Part shown: piece after piece, positions 7,947 to 14,301 of the stretch | Position numbering within the stretch: the stretch's first letter is position 1 | Layout of the letters: the number at the start of each line of letters is the position of its first letter | Origin: DATBRC01 sp036560485 | GTDB lineage: Bacteria; Pseudomonadota; Gammaproteobacteria; Burkholderiales; Burkholderiaceae_D | DNA: 20,430 bases | Reading direction: 5' to 3' | Assembly (NCBI GenBank): GCA_036560485.1 | Contig: DATBRC010000042.1 | Span: 1-20,430, forward strand | Notes under the pieces: generated by a model | What the model was told of the DNA's origin: nothing | Databases searched by the model: none | Seen by the model: the letters and a program-made list of their open reading frames with translations, nothing else | Position numbers and translations under genes: made by a program

Positions 7947-7991
7947 CTTCTTTATTCTTGGAGATTATTTATATCTCCATCTATAAAGAAG
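7947..7991 (+). terminator. Long hairpin after the kinase gene
   Basis: Starts 2 nt after the stop codon. Outer stem CTTCTTTAT (7947-7955) / ATAAAGAAG (7983-7991), 4x4 internal loop, inner stem GGAGAT (7960-7965) / ATCTCC (7973-7978), loop TATTTAT. The T-tract after it is poor, so it may act together with the adjoining repeats. Confidence 0.5.
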
Positions 7992-8005
7992 TGTGGCCTT
8001 TAATT

Positions 8006-8044
8006 CCCTCTCCCACCTCAGTGGGAGAGGGGTAGGGTGAGGGC
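8006..8044. repeat. REP-like palindromic repeat, copy 1
   Basis: Hairpin CCTCTCCCAC-CTCA-GTGGGAGAGG (8007-8030) followed by the tail GGTAGGGTGAGGGC. The same unit occurs inverted at 8089-8126 and again at the right edge of the window. Such units are dispersed between genes in many proteobacteria. Here two inverted copies sit between convergent genes. Confidence 0.8.
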
Positions 8045-8081
8045 AGCGGCGATAGTTTCATTTAATTATTCTGGCTGAGTC

Positions 8082-10241
8082 CTAATTTCCCTCACCCCAA
8101 CCCTCTCCCACTGAGGCGGGAGAGGGAGTAAAATCAATGTACTGTGCAGCTAATGCGCTTCCCACAGCTTTGCAGAAAAACTTCTCCATCTGCCGCAATC
8201 CCTCACAATCATCGAACAACAAATGCATGCGCTCCATGATCCGTGCCTTGATCTGTTCACGATAATCACGATCATGCGCAATGCGTAATGCAAGCGCGAC
8301 ATACTGCTGCGCATCTACGGCAATGCAATCATCGATTCCCATGCGCTTGTAGCACGCGTAGGTGATCCGTCCGCGCATCAGTGCGCCGGGCAGAGTCACA
8401 ATCGGCGTCCCGGTTGGAAAGCCGTCGATGCTGGTAACACCGCCGCCATAATGCAAAGGATCCAGCATCACGTCGGACACGGCAATCCAATTACGAAATT
8501 CATGTGGCGTCAAAATGGGCATCCAGATGATTCTCGATGCAGCATCAGGCAGTACAAGATCCAGCCGCTTGAGTAGCCGTTCACGCCATTCGGCTTTATT
8601 CTCGGGCAATATCAGTTTCGCTTGCGAGTCTTGTCGCAGAATGTCAGCCAGAATCGGATCGAACTCCGGATGCAGCTTGAACAAGGATTGCGGGCAAATG
8701 TAGAGATGACGATCCTCCGGCAAACCGAGCTCATGCCGTCCCTTCATTCCAGTGATATCGGGTTCGGTAAAACATGGGTAGATCGCCGAATTCTCGGTCC
8801 GTACCAATTGCTCGCTATAGTGTTCATCGCCATTGTCCGGTTCGGCATCGGCATTGGAAATATAGTAATCAATGTTGGCAATCCCGGTCGTATCCAGATG
8901 TCCCCAGGTCGTGCACTGCACAGGCGCGAGCCTTGCAAATGCCAGGAAATAAGTGAACGGCTCCATGCCGATATCGGAATAGAACAGGATATCCAGTGCC
9001 TCCCCAGCAATCAGGTTTCTCGCCATATCAATCTTGAATGGCAGCGGAATCACATGCGCATGATCTGCGCCGGCTCGCAAGTCGGTAGCCAACTCATCAC
9101 GCGCTTCGCCAATGAAAAAGACATGGATCTCAAACAGTTCACGCGAAATGTTTTTGATGATTCCCTGCATCGTGCGGCCAACACTATGCACGCGGAAATA
9201 ACTCGATATAAATCCGATCCTGATTTTGCGGGATACGTCGCGACGATAATTGACGCAATGCGGCGCGGTAAACAAAAGGGACGGGCAGGCTTGCTCATAA
9301 AGCCGTGTCAATTTCTGTTGCAATGATTTATCGTTCAAACCGTGATACGCCAATATGAATGAGATCTCGCCAACCTGATGCGCAGGATCGTCCAGTGTCG
9401 GCGGCGTTATCGCCAACTCATCCAGTTTCTTTCCATAACGTTCGCGTGCAATGCGGATCTGTTCCGCCGATTCCGGAAGCACCGGCAGCAGCAACGCCGA
9501 TTTGAATTTGTTTCCTGCATCTGGATAGACTTGCTCCGCACGATCAAACATCTCGCAAGCTTTGGAGAAATCGCCGCAATTGCGATACAGCAACCCAAGG
9601 TTGGTGTAAGCGATAAAATTTGGCTGAAGCTTGATCACATCTTCGTAGTGCTGAATCGCCAATGGCGCCAATTGCCTATCGCGATATAGTCCGGCGAGAT
9701 TCAGACGTGCCTCGATAAAAGAGGGCGCATGGCGAATTGCTTTTTGCAGGCACTTGATTGCTTCATCGATGTCGCTCATCTGACGCAGCAACATGCCAAG
9801 ACTGTTATGCGCTTCCGCATAATCAGGCTTGATGCGCAGTGCACGCAAATAGCTTTGCTTGGCTGCTTCATTGTCACCCTTGATTTGAAACAGCTTGCCC
9901 AGATTGTGATGCGTATCCGGCAGTTCCGGCTTGTATTTCAGCGCTGTGCGATAAGCGGCGATCGCCGCATCGGCGTTGCCGATATCCTGATACACGCTGC
10001 CGAGATTGTGATGAAACGGTCCGAACTTTGGTTTATGCGTGACCGATTTTTCAAGATAGTCGATCGCCTTGTCCGGCTGGCCCATCTCGCTGTATAACAG
10101 TCCAAGCATATGCTGGCTATCCGCGTGTTGCGGCGCGAATTCGAGCACTTGCAAATAGGCCGCCTCAGCTCGTGCTAATTGGCCGCTTTGATGGTATTGC
10201 TTGGCTTGCTGGATTAGAGCGGTAGGGATGAATTGTTGCAT
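8082..10241 (-). CDS. TPR-containing GT41 (SPINDLY/OGT-like) glycosyltransferase
   Basis: 719 residues from ATG at 10241. The frame is open upstream to an ATG at 10433, but that 64-residue extension is not TPR-like and is probably untranslated. Residues about 6-250 are roughly seven tandem TPR repeats. After a linker the catalytic region runs from about 340 to 700, with FISSYFRVHSVGR (the family's F-x-S-x-x-F-x-x-H) and near its end a block beginning LDPLHYGGG and continuing GFPTGTPIVTLPG, the nucleotide-sugar binding region. By family, it transfers a sugar (often GlcNAc) from a UDP-sugar to Ser/Thr or Asn of proteins; bacterial targets include flagellin and adhesins, but the target is unknown here. 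The last 16 residues (FTPSPASVGEGWGEGN) are encoded by a REP-like repeat, so the original stop was probably lost. The start has no clear SD. Confidence 0.88.
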   Translation of the reverse strand: MQQFIPTALIQQAKQYHQSGQLARAEAAYLQVLEFAPQHADSQHMLGLLYSEMGQPDKAIDYLEKSVTHKPKFGPFHHNLGSVYQDIGNADAAIAAYRTALKYKPELPDTHHNLGKLFQIKGDNEAAKQSYLRALRIKPDYAEAHNSLGMLLRQMSDIDEAIKCLQKAIRHAPSFIEARLNLAGLYRDRQLAPLAIQHYEDVIKLQPNFIAYTNLGLLYRNCGDFSKACEMFDRAEQVYPDAGNKFKSALLLPVLPESAEQIRIARERYGKKLDELAITPPTLDDPAHQVGEISFILAYHGLNDKSLQQKLTRLYEQACPSLLFTAPHCVNYRRDVSRKIRIGFISSYFRVHSVGRTMQGIIKNISRELFEIHVFFIGEARDELATDLRAGADHAHVIPLPFKIDMARNLIAGEALDILFYSDIGMEPFTYFLAFARLAPVQCTTWGHLDTTGIANIDYYISNADAEPDNGDEHYSEQLVRTENSAIYPCFTEPDITGMKGRHELGLPEDRHLYICPQSLFKLHPEFDPILADILRQDSQAKLILPENKAEWRERLLKRLDLVLPDAASRIIWMPILTPHEFRNWIAVSDVMLDPLHYGGGVTSIDGFPTGTPIVTLPGALMRGRITYACYKRMGIDDCIAVDAQQYVALALRIAHDRDYREQIKARIMERMHLLFDDCEGLRQMEKFFCKAVGSALAAQYIDFTPSPASVGEGWGEGN
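8089..8126. repeat. REP-like palindromic repeat, copy 2 (inverted)
   Basis: CCCTCACCCCAACCCTCTCC followed by the hairpin CTCTCCCAC / GCGGGAGAG (one G-T mismatch), in opposite orientation to copy 1. It lies inside the 3' end of the glycosyltransferase gene, whose stop is at 8084-8082. Confidence 0.8.
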
Positions 10242-10480
10242 TTGAAAAGTGTGCCATACCGTACTGCACAATTGAAAGAGATTTTTAGTAATGACTTTTT
10301 GGAATGCATCTGATACTTTACGTTTAGAATTTATCAGTGTTTTATTTAGCTGGCTTTTTCCATGAACTTCAAAAGAACAAATACTGATGCAAGTTCTAGA
10401 GGCTTTGAACTTGCCAATGTATACCTTAGTCACCTTTTTATATCACAGAGTTTGCGATATACATTACGTAGAGCACAAAC

Positions 10481-10774
10481 ATGAAACCGTCGCACGCTGC
10501 AAATCTTTCAATAATTCTTATTCTTTGTGCGTGGCCACTCATGTTTTATGGCTTCATGTCACAACTAGGCGAGCCAGCGCGCAATACCACTCAAGCTCAA
10601 ATAAATTCGATGCATAACTTTTCAGTGGTAGTGTTAGCCACAGGTTGTATATCATTATTTTTTTCATTGTGGCTTTCAGGTTACAGTTTTTCTGATGCAA
10701 AATTACGCGCTTCTTTGGCATTGGCAGGGTGTGTGCTACCGATTATTATTGTCGCCGTGAGGATCTTCGCATGA
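10481..10774 (+). CDS. Small three-helix membrane protein, probable integron cassette gene
   Basis: 97 residues with three hydrophobic stretches, around 7-26, 46-66 and 78-96, and short polar loops; an inner-membrane protein by composition. I recognise no family. Its stop codon lies 10 nt before an attC-like recombination site (10784-10860), the normal position of an attC in an integron gene cassette, so the gene was probably acquired as a cassette. The sequence around it is more AT-rich than the flanking genes. The ribosome-binding site is poor (GTAGAG at about 12-7 nt before ATG), which is common in cassette genes. No attC or integrase gene is visible upstream. Cassette genes of this kind are mostly of unknown function. 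Confidence 0.7.
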   Translation: MKPSHAANLSIILILCAWPLMFYGFMSQLGEPARNTTQAQINSMHNFSVVVLATGCISLFFSLWLSGYSFSDAKLRASLALAGCVLPIIIVAVRIFA

Positions 10775-10783
10775 ATTACAAGC

Positions 10784-10860
10784 ACTCTAACAAGACATTC
10801 AATTTCGCGGCTATGCCGCGGGATATTGCTTCGCAACGCTCCTTAATTCGTCGTTAGAGT
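10784..10860 (+). other. Integron attC recombination site
   Basis: 77 bp bounded by a perfect 8-bp inverted repeat, ACTCTAAC (10784-10791, R'') and GTTAGAGT (10853-10860, R'). Inside are the second pair of boxes, GACATTCAA (10794-10802, L'') and TTAATTCGTC (10843-10852, L'), complementary apart from an extra base as in known attC sites. A variable terminal structure with the hairpin CGCGGC-TAT-GCCGCG (10806-10820) lies between them. The pattern TCTAACAA..CATTCAA..TTAATTC..GTTAGA is that of classical 59-base elements. The last R' base is G rather than the consensus Y. Confidence 0.8.
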
Positions 10861-10865
10861 CCACC

Positions 10866-11027
10866 ATGGATACAAAGCGGAAAAGCCAAAACATTTCTAG
10901 ATCTGCGCGCATCCCAACATATGCAGAAAGGCACGGTAAATTTAATCGACTCGTGGATAGAAATCCGTGGGTGAAGATATACGTCGCAGATAACCGCGTG
11001 GGCAAAAAACTTGCCCACCCTACGTGA
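10866..11027 (+). CDS. Possible 53-residue ORF directly after the attC site
   Basis: ATG at 10866, 5 nt after the attC R' box, the distance at which the next cassette gene would begin. The product is basic (MDTKRKSQNISRSARIPTY at its start) and its end (VGKKLAHPT) is encoded by a dispersed palindrome at 10998-11018. It may be a remnant of a second cassette cut short by the repeat, or chance. There is no clear SD and no family match. Confidence 0.3.
   Translation: MDTKRKSQNISRSARIPTYAERHGKFNRLVDRNPWVKIYVADNRVGKKLAHPT
10998..11018. repeat. Short dispersed palindrome
   Basis: GTGGGCAA-AAAAC-TTGCCCAC, a perfect 8-bp stem with flanking CCTACG. Elements of this form recur between genes in many bacteria. 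Here it may also stop transcription leaving the cassette. Confidence 0.55.
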
Positions 11028-11070
11028 CTGCGCACATTTATGAAAAATTAATTTAAGAATGGAGACCTTG

Positions 11071-11406
11071 ATGTTTTACAAAAATAAAAATGAAGGTTAT
11101 CAGCAAGCCATAGAAGGTGTGGCATTGAAAACCATGGTGCGTGGTGAAAAAACGGAATTCGTAAAATTCAAATTGGAAGCCGGTCACACATTGCCAATGC
11201 ACGCGCATGAGCAGGAGCAAACTGGCTATCTGGTGTCGGGTTCGATCGTATTAACCATTGGCGATGAGACATTCCCCGTAGAGCCTGGAGATTGTTGGTG
11301 CATCCCGAGCAATGTTCAGCATGGCGCAAAAATAATAAAAGATTCAATCGCCGTTGAGGTATTCGCTCCAAGACGGCAAGATTATTTGAAAAAATCTGAT
11401 GCCTGA
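11071..11406 (+). CDS. Single-domain cupin protein
   Basis: 111 residues from ATG at 11071, which has GGAG (11061-11064) at 6 nt. The in-frame ATG at 11059 lacks an SD and is less likely. Cupin motif 1 is seen as GHTLPMHAHEQEQTGYLVSG and motif 2 as PGDCWCIPSNVQHGA, giving the usual two His plus Glu/Gln and a further His as metal ligands. No signal peptide, so cytoplasmic. Small cupins of this type bind a divalent metal and act as sugar-binding, dioxygenase-like or regulatory proteins; nothing here points to a substrate. It is monocistronic: an integron cassette lies upstream and a bidirectional terminator downstream. Confidence 0.85.
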   Translation: MFYKNKNEGYQQAIEGVALKTMVRGEKTEFVKFKLEAGHTLPMHAHEQEQTGYLVSGSIVLTIGDETFPVEPGDCWCIPSNVQHGAKIIKDSIAVEVFAPRRQDYLKKSDA

Positions 11407-11453
11407 AGCATTGGCCGGACAGGCGCGCATCATTTTGTGCCCATGCGCTAGAC

Positions 11454-11483
11454 AATAAAATCTGCTTGCATGCAGATTTTATT
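11454..11483. terminator. Bidirectional rho-independent terminator
   Basis: Perfect 12-bp stem AATAAAATCTGC (11454-11465) / GCAGATTTTATT (11472-11483), loop TTGCAT, with A-rich and T-rich arms that give a U-run in both directions. It serves the cupin gene (plus) and the SUMF1-fold gene (minus), whose TAA stop (11481-11479) lies inside the stem. Confidence 0.85.
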
Positions 11484-12711
11484 TATTATCCCGCGCCACC
11501 CGAAACCCATTCTGCGAATGCCGCACACTGGCATCGTATTTAAACCGCGTCGTCGATGTCATGTAGCTCGCATCTTCGCGCCATGATCCGCCTCGTATCA
11601 CACGCACGCGACACGTGCCATCATTCCATGCGCGGCCATCGGTAGGCGCATTTTTATAGTTGTTATGCCAGCAGTCGCTGACCCATTCCCATACGCTGCC
11701 ATTCATGTCATACAGGCCGTATGGGTTGGCTGCGAATGATCCGACAGGTGTTGGACCATCCTGACTCCATGGCTGCCCGCATTCTTTGCAATTGGCAGTG
11801 CCGGTACGCATCTTGTCGCCCCACCAGAAACGTGTTGCGGTGCCGCCTCTTGCCGCATACTCCCATTCGGCTTCGGTGGGCAGGCGATACGGTTTGCCGG
11901 TAAGTGTGCTCAACCATTTCACATAAAGTTGTGCATCGTCCCAGCTGACATCGCGCACAGGCGTATTTTTGGGGCGACTGGCATCTGATGCCTCGCGCGG
12001 GCATGCGCCGCCTGCGACGCATGCATTCCATTGCTCGACCGTCACTTCAAATTTTCCGATGGCAAATGGCGTGCTGATCGTTACCTTGTGCGCCGGTTTT
12101 TCTGACGGGTCGCCGGAATTGCTTCCCATTACAAATTCGCCTGCGGGCAATGCAATCAGCGGCGGGCAAGTAGGGCAGTCTTGTATCTCGCTGATGCCTG
12201 TTGCACCGGCAGTGGAACTTCCGGATGATGTCGGAGCGGCAGGAGCTGGTTTCGCTTTCGCCACAGGTTTCGATGGCGTCTTTTTTTCCGGCGCTTTGGC
12301 AGTTGGCGCTGGAGTAACAGGTGATGGGGCCTCTGCCGCTTTCGGTGTCTCGGCCTTTGGCGCTGCGGCACGCAATCTGTCAATACGGGATTGCGCCAAT
12401 CCTGCAAAACGTCCATTCGGATAAGCTTTCAGATAGGCTTCATAATCGCTGATCTGATTGCTATCCTTGATCGAATCCCAGAACGTCAGTTCATATTGTT
12501 CAGCACTATCTTTGGGAAGAATGCCGGCCAGCATGACAGGTTTCGAATGCTGGTCCGCGTCTACCGAGTTCAAATCTTTATCGTGATTATTGTTCGTCTC
12601 AAATATCTCATTTGTCTTTGCATGACCGTCACCATATGCATAGGTAGCAGCTGCAACCCCTTGCGAGATGATCATTCCGAATATGCAAACGGTTAAAAGT
12701 TTTCGCCACAC
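11479..12711 (-). CDS. Exported SUMF1/FGE-fold protein without the FGE catalytic cysteines
   Basis: 410 residues from a GTG at 12711-12709, which opens a clear signal peptide (MWRKLLTVCIFGMIISQGVAA; cleavage near AAA-TYA). Residues about 72-113 carry ELTFWDSIKDSN and YEAYLKAYPNGRFAGLA, a segment common in proteins associated with bacterial Ser/Thr kinases. An Ala/Pro/Lys-rich linker (115-170) and CPTC (179-182) lead to a formylglycine-generating-enzyme/sulfatase-modifying fold: PAGEFVMGS (189-197), RLPTEAEWEYAARGG (276-290), GLYDMNGSVWEW (332-343), RGGSW (373-377) and NGFRVAR (401-407). In true FGE two Cys follow RGGS; here the stretch REDASYMTSTTRF has none, so formylglycine formation is unlikely. 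A structural or binding role in the periplasm, perhaps with the kinase at 5908, is an inference. Its gene converges on the cupin gene. Confidence 0.9.
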   Translation of the reverse strand: MWRKLLTVCIFGMIISQGVAAATYAYGDGHAKTNEIFETNNNHDKDLNSVDADQHSKPVMLAGILPKDSAEQYELTFWDSIKDSNQISDYEAYLKAYPNGRFAGLAQSRIDRLRAAAPKAETPKAAEAPSPVTPAPTAKAPEKKTPSKPVAKAKPAPAAPTSSGSSTAGATGISEIQDCPTCPPLIALPAGEFVMGSNSGDPSEKPAHKVTISTPFAIGKFEVTVEQWNACVAGGACPREASDASRPKNTPVRDVSWDDAQLYVKWLSTLTGKPYRLPTEAEWEYAARGGTATRFWWGDKMRTGTANCKECGQPWSQDGPTPVGSFAANPYGLYDMNGSVWEWVSDCWHNNYKNAPTDGRAWNDGTCRVRVIRGGSWREDASYMTSTTRFKYDASVRHSQNGFRVARDNK

Positions 12712-12806
12712 AAGCAGACCTTGATTTTAGTTTTTTGTATTGCGCTATTGCTTCTCCCAGCGGGCAACTTGGTCATCAGCGCAATACTCAATGTTCGGTT
12801 AAAAAG

Positions 12807-12997
12807 TAATTACACAGAAGTCAGAAATTAAGGCGGCGGCGCGCATGACGTGGACTCCTTCCCTTTCAAGGGGAAGGTTGGGATGGGGATGGGTTTTATG
12901 CTGCAAATATTAACCCATCCCCACCCTAGCCCTCCCCTTGAAAGGGAGGGGACACGAAGATATTCCGTTGCCTAAGTTACTGACTTCTTAGTAATGC
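12807..12997. mobile_element. MITE-like nested palindrome with two inner repeats
   Basis: Outer imperfect inverted repeats, AGAAGTCAG (12816-12824) and CTGACTTCT (12980-12988), with further matching bases (ATTA outside, AAGG/CCTAAG inside). Within them lie two inverted copies of a GC-rich unit, 12856-12894 and 12912-12951, each with a hairpin such as CCCCTTGAAAGGGAGGGG. No coding capacity. It is located in the 503-bp gap between the SUMF1-fold gene and the first DUF4399 gene, which otherwise holds only the short palindrome at 13020-13035. Confidence 0.55.
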
Positions 12998-13019
12998 ATA
13001 CGTCTGCACAAAACAAAAC

Positions 13020-13035
13020 GCGCGTTGCAACGCGC
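13020..13035. other. Short perfect palindrome upstream of the DUF4399 genes
   Basis: GCGCGTTGCAACGCGC, a 16-bp self-complementary sequence about 180 bp before the first DUF4399 start. On the minus strand it is followed by GTTTTGTTTTG, so it could stop antisense transcription, or it could be an operator. Confidence 0.3.
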
Positions 13036-13214
13036 ATGACTCGGTTGCTAATTTATCGTTGAACGCATGCGCATCATTCGATTTATATCAAGAGTTCTCG
13101 TTTTTATTCTGATAACTTTTACAAGTTGGTTGATCATGCATGCGCGTACATCACGCACATGCAATCAGGCCGACTTGGTTTGCCTTTGCAAAAATACTTG
13201 GGAGGAAGAAAAGC

Positions 13215-13655
13215 ATGCGAACAGCAATAATGCGAAGGGCAATTATTCTTGCCTCTTTAGCGGCAATCGTTTTTGGAGGCAATCTTGTATTCGCTGCCGC
13301 AACGCCTGCACCGAAAGATGCGCAGGTCTATTTTATTTGGCCATCGGATGGAACAGTGATCCATGGCGGCAAGTTTTGGGTGCGCATGGGCTTGCGCAAT
13401 ATGGGTGTCGCGCCGAAAGGCGTCAATATGCCTAATGTAGGACATCATCATCTATTGATCGATACCGATTTGCCGCCGATGGGGGAACAAATTCCATCTG
13501 ATCGCAATCACTTGCATTTTGGTGCAGGCGAGACTGAAGCACGTGTGGAACTGCCGCCCGGCAAGCACACTTTGCAATTGTTGTTGGGAGACAGCAATCA
13601 CATGCCGCATGATCCTCCTGTGTATTCGAAGAAAATTACGGTCTACGTGAAATGA
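13215..13655 (+). CDS. Exported DUF4399 protein, copy 1
   Basis: 146 residues from ATG at 13215, with SD GGAGGA (13201-13206). The frame is open further upstream to 13140 but that part has no SD and precedes the signal peptide. Signal peptide with RR at 7-8 and a hydrophobic core, cleavage near VFA-AATP. The mature domain of about 115 residues fits DUF4399: IWPSDGTVIHGGKFWVRMGL, then NMGVAPKGV, GHHHLLIDTDLP, IPSDRNHLHFGAGETE, ELPPGKHTLQL and GDSNHMPHDPP. Many conserved His/Asp suggest metal binding, which is inference; the family's function is not established. It is the first of a tandem pair. Confidence 0.9.
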   Translation: MRTAIMRRAIILASLAAIVFGGNLVFAAATPAPKDAQVYFIWPSDGTVIHGGKFWVRMGLRNMGVAPKGVNMPNVGHHHLLIDTDLPPMGEQIPSDRNHLHFGAGETEARVELPPGKHTLQLLLGDSNHMPHDPPVYSKKITVYVK

Positions 13656-13714
13656 GGCCATCTGTGGATAAACAAGCCTGTCTTCATATTTTAAAAAATC
13701 GGGGAGCCTCATTC

Positions 13715-14140
13715 ATGTCTAAAATATTTACTGCAATTGCGATCTTGTTCTGTCTTTATTCCACTACCGTATTTGCGGAAGCCACACCGGCTCCTGAGAA
13801 TGCCTACCTTTACATCGGTTGGCCGAATGACGGTCAAGTCCTTCCAGCCGGGAAACCATTTCGTGTATGGTTCGGTTTGCGCAATATGGGCGTCGCGCCG
13901 AAGGGCGTGAACTTTCCCAACACGGGTCATCATCATTTATTGATCGATACGGATTTGCCTGCTCCCGGTCAAGAGATTCCATCCGATAGAAATCATTTGC
14001 ACTTTGGCGCCGGAGAAACGGAGACGATGCTGGAACTGCCGCCAGGAAAACATACGCTGCAATTGGTAATGGGCGACTATCGGCACATTCCCACCAACCC
14101 GATGATTTATTCGAAAAAAATCACGATTACGGTCAAGTAA
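13715..14140 (+). CDS. Exported DUF4399 protein, copy 2
   Basis: 141 residues from ATG at 13715 with SD GGGGAG (13701-13706); an upstream in-frame ATG at 13652 overlaps the stop of copy 1 but precedes the signal peptide. Signal peptide MSKIFTAIAILFCLYSTTVFA, cleavage before EATP. The mature domain shares with copy 1 the blocks NMGVAPKGVN, GHHHLLIDTDLP, IPSDRNHLHFGAGETE, ELPPGKHTLQL and YSKKIT, so the pair arose by tandem duplication and is old enough that the signal peptides have diverged. Probably cotranscribed with copy 1 (59-bp gap). A 161-bp gap with no clear terminator separates it from the HD-GYP gene. Confidence 0.9.
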   Translation: MSKIFTAIAILFCLYSTTVFAEATPAPENAYLYIGWPNDGQVLPAGKPFRVWFGLRNMGVAPKGVNFPNTGHHHLLIDTDLPAPGQEIPSDRNHLHFGAGETETMLELPPGKHTLQLVMGDYRHIPTNPMIYSKKITITVK

Positions 14141-14301
14141 AAATGACGTAGAAGCGTTCTTTCACTATCGCAGAAGCATCAATGCTGCATGAGCAATTGC
14201 TGTTGCGCTTCATTCGACCGGAACTAGCATTTTCCGGCAGAGTCAAAAACCGATATGTGACGCGACATTGAGCACATCCGGAAATTGGGGGAGGCGGTGA
14301 G

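Noticed and set aside
8006..8126. Repeat pair considered as a CRISPR-like or IS remnant
   Set aside because: Only two units in opposite orientation with no spacers or coding sequence; fits dispersed REP-like palindromes.
10242..10433. 64-residue N-terminal extension of the glycosyltransferase frame
   Set aside because: Low-complexity Lys/Ser/Thr-rich sequence with no SD; the TPR repeats begin just after the ATG at 10241.
13067..13435. 122-codon plus-strand frame with a hydrophobic N-end overlapping the first DUF4399 gene
   Set aside because: Its second half runs over the DUF4399 gene in the wrong frame; the hydrophobic start alone is weak evidence.
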